Positions 44,409 through 53,862 are shown, numbered from the stretch's first letter. The stretch is 64,000 nucleotides of DNA from Acidobacteriaceae bacterium (GCA_003138515.1 PLGG01000015.1:187344-251343); one strand, 5' to 3'. The notes: generated by a model not told the origin, from the sequence alone. A program made the numbers and translations.

Positions 44409-45248
44409 ATGAGAATTCATAACCTTTGCCGGCCGTTTTTTTCGACATCGCTTCTTCCTGCGCTGGCTGTTTCGAGCGCAACGCTGATGCTCCAGGCGCA
44501 GACGCCGCCTGCGCAGAATCCGTTGCCGCCCGTGCCGGAGTGGGCGCTACCCGGCTCGGCGACTCATCAACAGGTGGCGCCGCCCGCGGACTTTCACCGA
44601 CCGAGTACAAATTTCGATGCGCCAATCGGAATTTTCGACGGCCAATCGGACATTGGCAGTGCGCTTGTGCTGGGCAGCGCAGGTTACGATGCCGCGACGG
44701 GGCAGTACACCATCAACTCGGCGGGATACAACATCTGGTACACGCGCGACGAGTTCCGATTCCTGTGGAAACGCTTGTCGGACGACGTGTCGCTGGCGGC
44801 CGACATCAACTTCCACGATCCGAAGGGCTATGGTGATCGCAAGGTCGTGCTTATGGTCCGGCAAAGCCTCGACGACGATTCGAAGGCGGCGATGGTGGCC
44901 GAGCACGGCGCGGGCATGGTGCACCTGGCGTGGCGGCCGGAGAAAGATACGCGCGTGACCGACATGGAGTTTCGCATGGGCGGGCGCGGCCGGCCGGGTG
45001 GCGCGAGTCCTGACAGCCTTGTGACGATCAGCGCCAAACGGATAGGGATCGAGAAACGCGGCGACGAGTTTACGATCTGGTTGAGCCTCGATGGCGAGCC
45101 GATGCATCAGTTCGGGCCGCCGATCAAGCTGCATCTGGACGCACCGTTTTATGTGGGTATCGGGTTCTGCTCGCACCAGCCCGTCACGGTTGATACGGCA
45201 GTGCTGTCAAATGTGGTGCTCGAAAATGCAGCGGGGAAAGTGCGATAA
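44409..45248 (+). CDS. Secreted DUF1349-like beta-jelly-roll protein
   Basis: About 279 residues from ATG 44409 (MRIHNLCRPFFSTSLLP). Signal peptide (about 1-35). The body reads like a concanavalin-type beta sandwich (GSAGYDAATGQYTINSAGYNIWYTRDEFRFLWKRL; DDSKAAMVAEHGAGMVHLAWRP). DUF1349/TolB-associated proteins in Acidobacteria look similar. No catalytic motif is seen; carbohydrate binding is possible. Divergent from the nucleotidyltransferase gene. Confidence 0.65.
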   Translation: MRIHNLCRPFFSTSLLPALAVSSATLMLQAQTPPAQNPLPPVPEWALPGSATHQQVAPPADFHRPSTNFDAPIGIFDGQSDIGSALVLGSAGYDAATGQYTINSAGYNIWYTRDEFRFLWKRLSDDVSLAADINFHDPKGYGDRKVVLMVRQSLDDDSKAAMVAEHGAGMVHLAWRPEKDTRVTDMEFRMGGRGRPGGASPDSLVTISAKRIGIEKRGDEFTIWLSLDGEPMHQFGPPIKLHLDAPFYVGIGFCSHQPVTVDTAVLSNVVLENAAGKVR

Positions 45249-45276
45249 ACCCCACAAAGTAAAGCCTAAGCTAGAT

Positions 45277-45301
45277 AATTATAGCCATATCAACTATAAT
45301 T
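45277..45301 (+). promoter_or_regulatory. Phd-VapC operator overlapping the -10 box
   Basis: AATTATAG (45277-45284) and CTATAATT (45294-45301) form a perfect 8-bp inverted repeat, 9-base spacer. The right arm contains TATAAT (45295-45300), a consensus -10. Repressor binding here would block the promoter directly. Confidence 0.65.
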
Positions 45302-45328
45302 CTGGCCTGAATTGGGCGGAGGCTCCAA

Positions 45329-45574
45329 ATGGCTAGCTGGCAGGTGCAGGAGGCGAAGACGCGGCTGAGCGAGGTGATCGAAGAGGCGCACAGCAAGGGT
45401 CCGCAGATCATCACGCGGCATGGCGCCGAGCGCGCCGTGGTGCTGTCGATCGACGATTTCCGCGCCTTGACGGCGCACAAGCCCGGGCTAAAGGAGTACC
45501 TGTTGAGCGGGCCAAAGGTTGATAGTTTCGAGATTGAGCCGGACCGCGATACGGGCCGCGAAATCGCGCTGTGA
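45329..45574 (+). CDS. Phd/YefM-type antitoxin
   Basis: An 81-residue antitoxin with the Phd/YefM N-terminus WQVQEAKTRLSEVIEEAHSKGPQIITRHG and the ERAVVLSIDDFRAL core. The C-terminal tail (VDSFEIEPDRDTGREIAL) is charged, as needed to neutralise a PIN toxin. The ATG follows gcggagg at a good distance. It overlaps the toxin (GTGA). The operator upstream is a perfect 8-bp inverted repeat containing TATAAT. Confidence 0.9.
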   Translation: MASWQVQEAKTRLSEVIEEAHSKGPQIITRHGAERAVVLSIDDFRALTAHKPGLKEYLLSGPKVDSFEIEPDRDTGREIAL

Positions 45575-46008
45575 ATCCCACGGCCGCGTACCTGCTCGAC
45601 ACTAACGTCCTGAGCGAAACGCGCAGGAAAAGAGGCGATCCGGGAGTGATGGCTTTCCTTGAATCGGCCGACTCGGCATCGCTTTTTCTGAGCGTGCTGA
45701 CGATTGGCGAACTGCGCAAGGGCGTGGCTGCCAAAATGCGCACGGACCCGGCCACCGCGAAAAGCCTGGCGGCGTGGGTTGAGGGGCTGGAATTCGGCTT
45801 TGCCGACCGCATTCTGGGCATCGACGCGGCGACCGCGCGGCTGTGGGGCGACTGGTCGGGTGATCGCCCGCGACCGGTTGTCGATACATTGCTCGCCGCA
45901 ACTGCTGTCGAACACGGACTGATCTTTGTGACGCGAAATACGCGCGATGTAAGCGGGATTCAGGTGAAGCTGCACAACCCATGGACGAGTAGAATCCACA
46001 CGCCGTGA
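45571..46008 (+). CDS. vapC: PIN-domain toxin VapC (Phd-paired)
   Basis: A 145-residue PIN ribonuclease starting at GTG 45571 inside the antitoxin stop. Motifs are AYLLDTNVLSETRR, TIGELRKG, and the C-terminal PVVDTLLAATAVEHGLIFVTRNTRDV. A Phd-type antitoxin with a VapC-type toxin is a known mix. The gene ends 75 bp before glpK. Confidence 0.9.
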   Translation: MNPTAAYLLDTNVLSETRRKRGDPGVMAFLESADSASLFLSVLTIGELRKGVAAKMRTDPATAKSLAAWVEGLEFGFADRILGIDAATARLWGDWSGDRPRPVVDTLLAATAVEHGLIFVTRNTRDVSGIQVKLHNPWTSRIHTP

Positions 46009-46082
46009 ATCAGAAGTTCCCTCGCCTTGCCGCTTCCCCGCCCTGCGTGTTTGACTGGTTGCCGGAAAGGTGAGCGGCGCTT

Positions 46083-47582
46083 ATGGCATACGTTCTTGCG
46101 TTGGACCAGGGAACAACGAGCTCGCGCGCGATCCTGTTCGATGCCGCCGGCGCGATTGCTGCAGTCGCGCAAAAGGAATTCCAGCAGTTCTATCCGCAGG
46201 CGGGATGGGTCGAGCACGATCCGATGGAGATCCTGACCAGCCAGCTTTCCTGCGCCGTAGAAGCCCTCGGCAAAGTGGGAGCGCGGCCGCGCGACGTGGC
46301 GGCCATCGGCATTACCAACCAGCGCGAGACCGTGATTGTGTGGGAACGCGCAACGGGAAAAGCAATTCATCCGGCGATCGTGTGGCAGGATCGTCGCACT
46401 GCTGCACAGTGCAAGGCGCTCGAAGACGGCGGAGCCGGAGAGAGCGTCTCTTCGAAGACCGGCCTCGTGCTCGATCCGTATTTCTCCGCGACCAAGGTGA
46501 AGTGGATTCTGGATCACGTAGACGGCGCGCGGGCGCGTGCCGAGCGCGGCGAGCTTGCTTTCGGCACTGTAGACAGTTGGCTGGTCTGGCACCTTACCAG
46601 CGGGCACAAGCACGTTACAGACGTGACCAACGCCTCGCGCACGCTTCTTTTCAATGTTGTAAAGGGCGAGTGGGATCAGGACCTGTTGAAGCTCTTCGAG
46701 ATTCCCGAAAGCATGTTGCCTGAAGTTGTATGGTCCTGCGAGCGCGTGGGCGAGGTGACGACGACGCTGGGCCCCGTTCCGGGTCTCGGCGGCGTGGCGA
46801 TTGCGGGCATTGCCGGCGATCAGCAGGCAGCACTCTTCGGGCAGTTGTGCTGGACCGCGGGCGAGGCCAAAAACACCTACGGAACGGGATGCTTCTTGCT
46901 GCAGAACATCGGCACGGAGTTCATGCGGTCGAAGCACAAACTCATCACGACGATTGCAGCGAGCCCCCAGCAGCGGCTTGAATATGCGTTCGAAGGCAGC
47001 ATCTTCATTGGCGGCGCAGTGGTGCAGTGGCTGCGCGATAATTTGAAGCTGATTGCGACCTCGGCGGAAGTGGAGCCTTTGGCAGCGAGTGTCCCGGACA
47101 CAGGCGGTGTGGTCTTTGTGCCGGCCTTTGTGGGCTTGGGCGCACCGCACTGGGACGCGCACGCGGCAGGAATGCTGATCGGTTTGCGCCGCGACACCGG
47201 ACCGGGCCACATCGCGCGTGCCGCACTCGAAGCCATCGCATTCCAGGTGGCCGACGTCCTGGAGGCCGTCCACAGCGAAACCGGCGCGCCACTTCAGGCC
47301 CTCAGAGTCGACGGCGGCGCCGCAGTGAACGATCTGCTGATGCAGTTCCAGGCCGACATTCTCGGCGTTCCTGTCGTCCGGCCGCTCGTGACGGAGACGA
47401 CTGCGCTCGGTGCCGCGTATCTCGCCGGCCTCGCGACAAGCTTCTGGGCCAGTCCCGATGCGTTGCGCGCCGAACGCAAGGGTGACGTGCGCTTTGAGCC
47501 CAAAATGAGTGCAAATGACCGGGCCGACCGGCGCGGGCGTTGGCAGCGGGCCGTCGAGCGGGCCAAGGCCTGGACAGCGTAA
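46083..47582 (+). CDS. glpK: Glycerol kinase
   Basis: A 499-residue FGGY kinase converting glycerol to sn-glycerol-3-phosphate. Phosphate loop ALDQGTTSSRAILFD, NQRETVIVWERATG, WQDRRTA, GIAGDQQAALFGQ with catalytic Asp, YGTGCFLLQNIG and the ADP-binding DGGAAVNDLLMQFQAD. Length is exactly typical. No glpF or glpD neighbour is present; the downstream gene is a sulfate-type permease. Start ATG at 46083. Confidence 0.97.
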   Translation: MAYVLALDQGTTSSRAILFDAAGAIAAVAQKEFQQFYPQAGWVEHDPMEILTSQLSCAVEALGKVGARPRDVAAIGITNQRETVIVWERATGKAIHPAIVWQDRRTAAQCKALEDGGAGESVSSKTGLVLDPYFSATKVKWILDHVDGARARAERGELAFGTVDSWLVWHLTSGHKHVTDVTNASRTLLFNVVKGEWDQDLLKLFEIPESMLPEVVWSCERVGEVTTTLGPVPGLGGVAIAGIAGDQQAALFGQLCWTAGEAKNTYGTGCFLLQNIGTEFMRSKHKLITTIAASPQQRLEYAFEGSIFIGGAVVQWLRDNLKLIATSAEVEPLAASVPDTGGVVFVPAFVGLGAPHWDAHAAGMLIGLRRDTGPGHIARAALEAIAFQVADVLEAVHSETGAPLQALRVDGGAAVNDLLMQFQADILGVPVVRPLVTETTALGAAYLAGLATSFWASPDALRAERKGDVRFEPKMSANDRADRRGRWQRAVERAKAWTA

Positions 47583-47616
47583 AAGTCTCGACCGAGTAGT
47601 AGTCTCGATGGAACCG

Positions 47617-47679
47617 GCTGTGAATCTGTGTTGAAGGCTTAACAGGAGTCTTAGCGCTGTGAATCTGTTTCGAGGCTTA
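47617..47679 (+). repeat. Near-direct repeat spanning the sulP start
   Basis: gctgtgaatctgtgttgaaggctta (47617-47641) resembles gctgtgaatctgtttcgaggctta (47656-47679). The second copy is the sulP start region; the first is its mutated, out-of-frame duplicate 39 bp upstream. Confidence 0.6.
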
Positions 47680-49344
47680 CGGCCGCTGCACCGCGCCGCC
47701 GCTCTACGCGACGCGCTCGCCGGCGTTGTGATGGCGGCGATGGATATCCCGCAGGTGCTGGGGTACAGCAAGATTGCGGGAATGCCCGTGGTGACAGGGC
47801 TTTACTCGCTACTGTTGCCGCTGGTGGCGTTTGCGGCGTTCGGTTCCTCGCGCTACTTGGTGGTTGCGGCGGACTCCGCGACGGCTGCGATTTTTGCGGA
47901 TGGCGTCTCGGGCACGGCGACGCCGGCCGGGGCGCAATACGTAGCGCTGGCGGCCATCGTAGCAGTCCTGACGGCGATCATTCTTCTGCTGGCTCGGCTG
48001 CTGCGCCTCGGCTTTATCGCGGATTTTCTTTCGCGCACCGTGCTGGTGGGCTTTCTTACCGGCGTGGGGTTTCAAGTGGGAATCTCTGTGCTGAGCGAGA
48101 TGCTGGGTGTGGCAGTGGATTCGCACCGGCCGGTGGTCGAGCTTTGGGAGGTGCTTCGCGGATTGCCTCACGCGCATCCGCCCACAGTGACCTTGTCGCT
48201 GTCGGTGCTGGCTTTTGTTTTGTTGCTGCGTCGATTCGCTCCCAAGGTTCCTGGCGCGCTGGTGGCTGTTGTGGCCGCGATTGCAGCGAGCGCAGCGTGG
48301 AATTTTGCCGGACACGGCATTGCGACGATTGGGCCGGTGGCTGCCGGTTTGCCTCACCTGGGATTGATGGCGCTCGTCAGCCTGCGCGAAATGAACCGTA
48401 AGGAAGTAGAGTTGCTGCTTACAGTGTCGGCCTCGTGCGCCGTGATGATTCTTACGCAGAGTGCGGCGACCGCACGGATTTATGCGGCGAAACATTACGA
48501 GAAGGTGGACGAGAATCTCGATCTCTACGGGCTTTCGGCCGCGAATGCCGCGGCGGCTCTGAGCGGTGGGTTCGTGGTGAATGGCAGCCCCACGCAGACG
48601 GCGATGATGGAAGACGCCGGCGGGCATAGCCAGATGGCGCAGGTGACGACGGCGCTCGTGGTAGGCGTGGTGCTGCTGTTTCTCACCGGGCCGCTCCAGC
48701 ATCTGCCCACATGCGTCCTGGGCGCAATGGTGTTTCTGGTCGCGCTTCGGCTCATCGATTTAAGAGAACTGCGGAACATCCTGGCGGAGAGTCCGCAGGA
48801 ATACGGGCTGGCAGTGATGACAGCGGTGGTTGTGGTTGTGGTGGGAGTGGAAGAAGGAATCGTGCTGGCGATGGTGGTCTCGTTGGCGCGCGTCGTCCGG
48901 CACGACTATCACCCGCATAGCGGCGTGTTGCAGGCAAATCCGGACGGTAGCTGGAAGCTTGTGCCGGCCGCGCCAAATGTGGTCACCGAGCCTGGGCTGG
49001 TGCTCTACCGGTTTGGCGCCGAGCTCTTCTACGCCAATGCCGGACGGTTTATCGAAGAGGTTACGCAGGTCGTGCAGCCCATGCCTTCATCCGTGAAGTG
49101 GGTGGTTGTGGACGCTGAAGCCATGACGCACTTGGATTACACGGCGGCCCGCGTGCTGCAGAGCTTGAAAAAGAATCTCACTGAGGCAGGAGTAGAGCTG
49201 GCGTTTGCGCGCGTGCCCTGGGATCTCAAATCCGACTTTGATCGGCACCATATGACGGAAGCCATCGGGCCAGACCGGATGTTCAATCGGTTGCACGACG
49301 CGATCGCGGCGTTTGAAGAGTCGGCGAAGCCGCCGGAAGCCTGA
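47659..49344 (+). CDS. SulP-family anion permease with STAS domain
   Basis: A 561-residue transporter. About 10-14 hydrophobic segments precede a C-terminal STAS domain (about 440-555, LVLYRFGAELFYANAGRFIEEV and VVVDAEAMTHLDYTAARVLQSL). The N-terminal signature MDIPQVLGYSKIAGMPVVTGLYSLLLPLVAFAAFGSSRYLVVAADSAT matches SulP. Substrates include sulfate, bicarbonate or dicarboxylates; not determinable. The GTG start at 47659 is preceded by caggag. A near-duplicate of the start region lies upstream. Confidence 0.9.
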   Translation: MNLFRGLRPLHRAAALRDALAGVVMAAMDIPQVLGYSKIAGMPVVTGLYSLLLPLVAFAAFGSSRYLVVAADSATAAIFADGVSGTATPAGAQYVALAAIVAVLTAIILLLARLLRLGFIADFLSRTVLVGFLTGVGFQVGISVLSEMLGVAVDSHRPVVELWEVLRGLPHAHPPTVTLSLSVLAFVLLLRRFAPKVPGALVAVVAAIAASAAWNFAGHGIATIGPVAAGLPHLGLMALVSLREMNRKEVELLLTVSASCAVMILTQSAATARIYAAKHYEKVDENLDLYGLSAANAAAALSGGFVVNGSPTQTAMMEDAGGHSQMAQVTTALVVGVVLLFLTGPLQHLPTCVLGAMVFLVALRLIDLRELRNILAESPQEYGLAVMTAVVVVVVGVEEGIVLAMVVSLARVVRHDYHPHSGVLQANPDGSWKLVPAAPNVVTEPGLVLYRFGAELFYANAGRFIEEVTQVVQPMPSSVKWVVVDAEAMTHLDYTAARVLQSLKKNLTEAGVELAFARVPWDLKSDFDRHHMTEAIGPDRMFNRLHDAIAAFEESAKPPEA

Positions 49345-49413
49345 AGGCGCGATTGAGATGCTGCCTACGCGGCGCGATCCCACCCAATCCTGCGGGCTGT
49401 CGATCGCAGGCTT

Positions 49414-50742
49414 TCACCCGATCTCCTGATTCCAGCCCTCGAGCGTCTTCTTGAACTCCAGCATGAACTTGCCGCCGTCCGCGCCGTCGATGAGTCGATG
49501 ATCGAAGCCGAGGCAGAAGTACTGCATCGACCGAATCGCAATCGTATCGTTGCCTTCAGCGTCGGTCAGAACAGCCGGCTCCTTGCGCAGGCCGCCGACG
49601 GCGAGAATGGCCGACTCGGGCTGGTTGATGATGGGCATGCCGTACTCGCCGCCGAATGCGCCCGCATTGGTGAGAGTGAACGTTGATCCCCCGACCTCAT
49701 CGGGCGAGAGCTTCTTCGAGCGCGCGCGGAGGGCGAGATCGGCGATGGTGCGGGCAAGGTCGGAGAACGAACGCTGCTCCGCATGCCGAATGACGGGCAC
49801 GATGAGTCCCCAGTCGAGGGCCACTGCGATTCCTAAATCGATAGACCGGTGGTAACGGATGGCCAGTCCCTGGCCCGTGCTTTCAAGCGAAGCCCCGTTT
49901 TCAAGCGAGGCATTGACGATGGGGCAGCGGCGCAGCGCTGCGACCGCGGCGGCAGCAATGAAGGGCATGAAAGTGAGCTTCACGTGGTGGCGACGGTCGA
50001 AGTTTGCCTTGCGCTGCTCACGCAGGCGCGCAATGCGCGTCATGTCTACCTTGTAGACGGTGTAAACGTGAGGGCTGGTGCGCACGCTCTCGACCATGCG
50101 CTCGGCAATGATGGCCCTCATGCGGGTGAGCGGAACCGGGTCGGCCGGGAGCGTGGCGAGATGGGGTAGCGGAGCCACCTGCTGCACCGGTGGCAACTGC
50201 GTTGCGGCAGATCTCTGGCCTGACTGTTGTGCCGATCCAGAGCTCGCGGCGCGCAGAACATCGTCTTTCGTGATGCGGCCCTCGGAGCCCGAGCCAGCGA
50301 CCCGGCCGAGTTCGACGCCGTGCTCTTTCGCGATGCGGCGGGCGAGCGGCGAAGAGCGGATGCGGCGACCCGCCGCCACAGAAAGAGCGGGAACCTCGGG
50401 TGCGCCGGCTGCCGGAGCGGCAACCTGCGGCTTCGGCGCGATCTGCAGTAGGGCAGACTTTTGGACTGGCGACCGTGCGGTATTCGGGGTGGCAACTACT
50501 GAGCCCGCTTCACCAATGATGCCGACGACGGTGTTGACCTCGACTGTTGCGCCCTCGGGGAAGCGGATCTCAGCCAGCACGCCGGCGACGGACGATGGAA
50601 TCTCGGCGTCCACTTTGTCGGTGGAGATCTCGAAGAGCGGCTCGTCGATCGCGACCGTGTCGCCGACAGCCTTGAGCCATTTCGTGATCGTGCCCTCGAA
50701 GATCGACTCACCCATCTGGGGCATGATGATTTCCGTCGGCAT
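49414..50742 (-). CDS. Dihydrolipoamide acyltransferase (E2) of a 2-oxo acid dehydrogenase
   Basis: A 442-residue protein. The lipoyl domain (1-80) has the lipoylated lysine in EISTDKVDAEIPS (Lys43). A Pro/Ala linker and peripheral subunit-binding domain (SPLARRIAKEHGVELGRVAGSG, about 131-163) follow. The C-terminal catalytic domain has FTLTNAGAFGGEYGMPIIN and the active-site CLGFDHRLIDGADGGKF (DHRxxDG). One lipoyl domain is typical of branched-chain or 2-oxoglutarate E2s; the substrate is not assigned. lipB, which supplies the cofactor, lies just upstream on the same strand. Confidence 0.93.
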   Translation of the reverse strand: MPTEIIMPQMGESIFEGTITKWLKAVGDTVAIDEPLFEISTDKVDAEIPSSVAGVLAEIRFPEGATVEVNTVVGIIGEAGSVVATPNTARSPVQKSALLQIAPKPQVAAPAAGAPEVPALSVAAGRRIRSSPLARRIAKEHGVELGRVAGSGSEGRITKDDVLRAASSGSAQQSGQRSAATQLPPVQQVAPLPHLATLPADPVPLTRMRAIIAERMVESVRTSPHVYTVYKVDMTRIARLREQRKANFDRRHHVKLTFMPFIAAAAVAALRRCPIVNASLENGASLESTGQGLAIRYHRSIDLGIAVALDWGLIVPVIRHAEQRSFSDLARTIADLALRARSKKLSPDEVGGSTFTLTNAGAFGGEYGMPIINQPESAILAVGGLRKEPAVLTDAEGNDTIAIRSMQYFCLGFDHRLIDGADGGKFMLEFKKTLEGWNQEIG

Positions 50743-50823
50743 GCATTCCTCTTTCGCGATTCGGCTGCGTGAACGCTCCTGCCGGATTATAAATCGCGAG
50801 CGCTGTGAAGCCCGCGGCCGGGC

Positions 50824-51792
50824 TCAGGCCGAAACGGGCCGGTCCTTGCTGTGTTGCAGGCGCTCGATCTCAGGCGGAATCTGGAGCGGCGTGTCAATTG
50901 CAGGAAAAGCGGGAGCCGGAACTTCCTGAGTCGGAATTTCGGAAGTTGCAGAATCGGGCGCGGCGTCGGCCGAAGCGCGAAGTGCGGCAAGACTCTCGAC
51001 CCGCGCAACCGGCTCCTGGAAGACGAGGCCAAACTCGCGCGCGGCCATGGGTGCGAGCGATTCGAGGCTGGGCAGGTCCTTCCGGTCCGCGATTTCCCTT
51101 TCGAGGCTCGTGACGGGTCGGTCTGTGATGCCGCAGGGATTGATGAGTGCAAAGTCGCGCAGATCCGTGGTGACGTTGAAGGCGAATCCGTGCGAAGTCA
51201 CGCCACGAGCGACGTGAATGCCGATGGCGGCAATTTTGCGGCCGGCCGACGGTGTTGGCGTTGCGCACGGTCCCAAGGGCGGCAGCGTTTTGGATGAGAT
51301 TAATGCTTCGCAGTTGAGTTCGCCGGACGAAGGCTGCGACTTGGCAAGCCCGCACCACACCCCGGTCAATCTGCAGATGCGTCCGGCTTTCACACCAAAC
51401 TCGCCGCAGAGCCGGATGAGCGCCTCTTCCATCAGGCGAACGAAATCGACCGGCCCGAGCCGATTGCCCCGCTCCGGCGGGCAGGCGACGTTTGGATTGC
51501 GCAGGCTGCGCAGATCGAAGATCGGGTAGCCGATGAGCTGGCCGGGACCGTGATAGGTGGCGTCGCCGCCGCGGTTGATCTCGTGCAGCGTGACGCCGCG
51601 CGCAGCCAAAAGTTCGTCCGACGCCAGAATGTTTGCGCGCTTGGCATTGCGGCCCAGCGTGAGCACGGGCGGATGCTCGAGCAGCATGAGCACGTTGCCG
51701 ACCCGGCCCGCCGTGCGCAGCGCGACCAGTTCCTGCTGCAAGCGAAGCGCCTCGTCGTAGTCCACTCGCCCGAGATAAATGTACTGGATCAT
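50824..51792 (-). CDS. lipB: Octanoyltransferase
   Basis: Transfers octanoate from ACP to lipoyl domains, first step of lipoate attachment. Motifs are LEHPPVLTLGRNAK, NRGGDATYHGPGQLIGYPI, the GIHV strand, and the catalytic cysteine in LINPCGITDRPVTSL. At 322 residues it is far above the usual 210-230. The excess is an insert of about 33 residues before the KIAAIGIHV strand and a C-terminal Pro/Ala-rich tail of about 75. Neighbouring E2 is a plausible substrate. Confidence 0.92.
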   Translation of the reverse strand: MIQYIYLGRVDYDEALRLQQELVALRTAGRVGNVLMLLEHPPVLTLGRNAKRANILASDELLAARGVTLHEINRGGDATYHGPGQLIGYPIFDLRSLRNPNVACPPERGNRLGPVDFVRLMEEALIRLCGEFGVKAGRICRLTGVWCGLAKSQPSSGELNCEALISSKTLPPLGPCATPTPSAGRKIAAIGIHVARGVTSHGFAFNVTTDLRDFALINPCGITDRPVTSLEREIADRKDLPSLESLAPMAAREFGLVFQEPVARVESLAALRASADAAPDSATSEIPTQEVPAPAFPAIDTPLQIPPEIERLQHSKDRPVSA

Positions 51793-51849
51793 CCCTTAAT
51801 GAGATTGTAGCGATGCGATCACGACGAAAGCTAACCGCCGTATCCGGAG

Positions 51850-52236
51850 CTATTCCGCAACGCGCTGCTGCAACAAGGGCAAAAACGCCGTGCGAACGCG
51901 ATACGCCGCAAGGATCCAGAGGATGATGATGACGGCTGAGATGGGTAGCGCTTTGGACGCCATCAGAAGATTCACGATGAAGATGTTGACGATGACGGGG
52001 CCGAGCACCGCGAGGGCCAGCGGCACAAAGCGGTTGATGAGCAGAAGCAATCCCGGAAGAACCTCGAAAACGCCGATGGCATACATGTAGCCCGTGGCAA
52101 TCATCGCTCCGAGAAACTGCCCGGCCAGACCCGGGGGCATGGGCGCCTTGGGAAGGAAATTGAAGAGATGATTGGCGCCAGCGAAGACCATGAGTGCGCC
52201 AAGCAGCAGGCGGGCAATGAGGGAGACGATTTTCAT
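51850..52236 (-). CDS. DoxX-family membrane protein
   Basis: A 128-residue protein from ATG 52236, chosen for the perfect ctcaggag RBS upstream. Four hydrophobic segments; the N-terminal GALMVFAGANHLFNF and GVFEVLPGLLLLINRFVPLALAVLGPVIVNIF match DoxX. DoxX-like proteins join membrane redox complexes; the role here is unknown. It lies 57 bp after lipB's end of gene start on the same strand. Confidence 0.85.
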   Translation of the reverse strand: MKIVSLIARLLLGALMVFAGANHLFNFLPKAPMPPGLAGQFLGAMIATGYMYAIGVFEVLPGLLLLINRFVPLALAVLGPVIVNIFIVNLLMASKALPISAVIIILWILAAYRVRTAFLPLLQQRVAE

Positions 52237-52390
52237 GAGCTTCTCCTGAGTCTTGAAGTGAAGAAAGGAACGAAACCGCAAGGACGGATCTCGGCCCGGC
52301 GCGGAAGAAGTCGTCGCCCCGCACAGAGAGTGGATGCTGCGGGCTGCCGGGCGATGCAATTGTTTTTCCTTGCTGCGAGGTGCGGCAACT

Positions 52391-53758
52391 CTACTTTGAC
52401 GGATCAACCAGCGCCTGATTGACAAGCGCATGCACGCGGTAGAGCAGATCGTGATTGTAACGGCTGGTGCGGCGCTGGATCATGCCGACGAAGATGATGT
52501 CGTTCGTGGGGTCGGCCCAGAACCAGGTGCCCGCGGCGCCATCCCAGAAGAATGTGCCCTTGCCGTCGGAGAGATCGGCCAGCGGCGGATCGTAGATGAC
52601 CGCGCAGTTGTAGCCATAACCGAAACCGGGCCGCATGATGTGCTGGCCGATACCGAATTGGCCGGTGAGAAGCGCGGCAGGCAGGTGATTGGAGGTCATC
52701 AGCTTGACGGTAGCCGGCGCCAGAATACGTGTTTCGCCGCGCGTGCCGCCCAACTGGCCCCCCAACTCCCCATTGTCCAAGAGCATCTGCGCAAAGCGGT
52801 AATAATCTTCGGCAGTCGAAACGAGGCCGCCGCCGCCCGATGGATTGGTGGGCTGGGTAGCGTAGTCGTCTGGGATGCCGTTCGTCGTAGACTCGGCGGC
52901 CAGCTCGCCATTGGCCTCGTGGTAGCCGGCAGCAAAGCGCGCACGCTTGTCTGCGGGGACGAAGAATCCCGCGTCGCTCATGCCAAGCGGCGCGAAGATG
53001 TGGTCGCGCATGAAGTCGGGAAGCGACTGGCCTGAAAGTTTCTCGACGATGTAGCCCTGGATGTCCATCGACGGGCTGTATACCCAGCGTGTGCCGGGCT
53101 GATAGAGCAGCGGAGCCTGCGCCAGAAGGTTGATCCGCTCCTGAAGGTTCTTCGCATCGTTCTGCTTCAAATCGTGGACGATCTTGTCGACGGGCGTATC
53201 GGCGTTGCCGTAGGTGAAACCGGCAGTGTGCGTCATCAGCTCGTGCATCGTCGGCGCGTGGTCCGGGTCGGCCAGGAGCATTTTTCCGTTGGCGTCGAAG
53301 CCGTTGAAGACCTTCAAGTGCGCGAACTCGGGAATGTACTTCGAGATTGGGTCCGACGGCAGCCACTTGCCCTCTTCATAAAGAATCATCATCGCGACGC
53401 CGGTCACGGGCTTGGTCATGGAGTAGTCGCGGAAGATGGTGTCCTTGGTCATCGGCGTGGCCGCAGCCATGTCGCGCATGCCGTAGGTACGGTAGTCCAC
53501 GATCTTGCCGTGGCGCGCGAGCAATGTGATCGCGCCGGCCAGATGCTTCTGATCGATCTCCTCCTGGATGGCCGCGTGCAGGCGTTCCAGCCGTTCCGCG
53601 GAAAAGCCAACAGACTCCGGTTTGACGGGCGTCATGTCGATCGCGGCAGCTTGGACGGGAGCCGTCGCAGGCTGCTGGGCGCGCCCAGAAAATGAGCCGG
53701 CAACGAAAATGAGTGAGATAAGGGCGGAAGCGATGGGGAGTGATGCGGGCATCTTCAT
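52391..53758 (-). CDS. Secreted class C beta-lactamase-fold serine hydrolase
   Basis: A 455-residue protein with a signal peptide (about 1-27). The active-site SxxK is FRDYSMTKPVTGVAMM; the tyrosine motif is WVYSPSMDIQGY, and a late WDGAAGTWFWADP replaces KTG. Such serine hydrolases (esterase EstB-like or D-Ala-peptidase-like) are common in Acidobacteria and usually are not antibiotic beta-lactamases. The specificity is unknown. Divergent from the MntA-like gene. Confidence 0.88.
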   Translation of the reverse strand: MKMPASLPIASALISLIFVAGSFSGRAQQPATAPVQAAAIDMTPVKPESVGFSAERLERLHAAIQEEIDQKHLAGAITLLARHGKIVDYRTYGMRDMAAATPMTKDTIFRDYSMTKPVTGVAMMILYEEGKWLPSDPISKYIPEFAHLKVFNGFDANGKMLLADPDHAPTMHELMTHTAGFTYGNADTPVDKIVHDLKQNDAKNLQERINLLAQAPLLYQPGTRWVYSPSMDIQGYIVEKLSGQSLPDFMRDHIFAPLGMSDAGFFVPADKRARFAAGYHEANGELAAESTTNGIPDDYATQPTNPSGGGGLVSTAEDYYRFAQMLLDNGELGGQLGGTRGETRILAPATVKLMTSNHLPAALLTGQFGIGQHIMRPGFGYGYNCAVIYDPPLADLSDGKGTFFWDGAAGTWFWADPTNDIIFVGMIQRRTSRYNHDLLYRVHALVNQALVDPSK

Positions 53759-53862
53759 GGGAGTCCTTTTGGGCGATGGGTCTGTGAGGTGAATCGTCCG
53801 GCAATCTTTATAGCAGATGAGGCGAGAGCAGGGCGGCGAGGCGGAGGCGGTTTCGGGTTACC

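Noticed and set aside
45960-47771. 603-residue minus-strand ORF
   Set aside because: It lies opposite glpK, has biased composition and no recognisable motif; a codon-bias shadow of a GC-rich gene.
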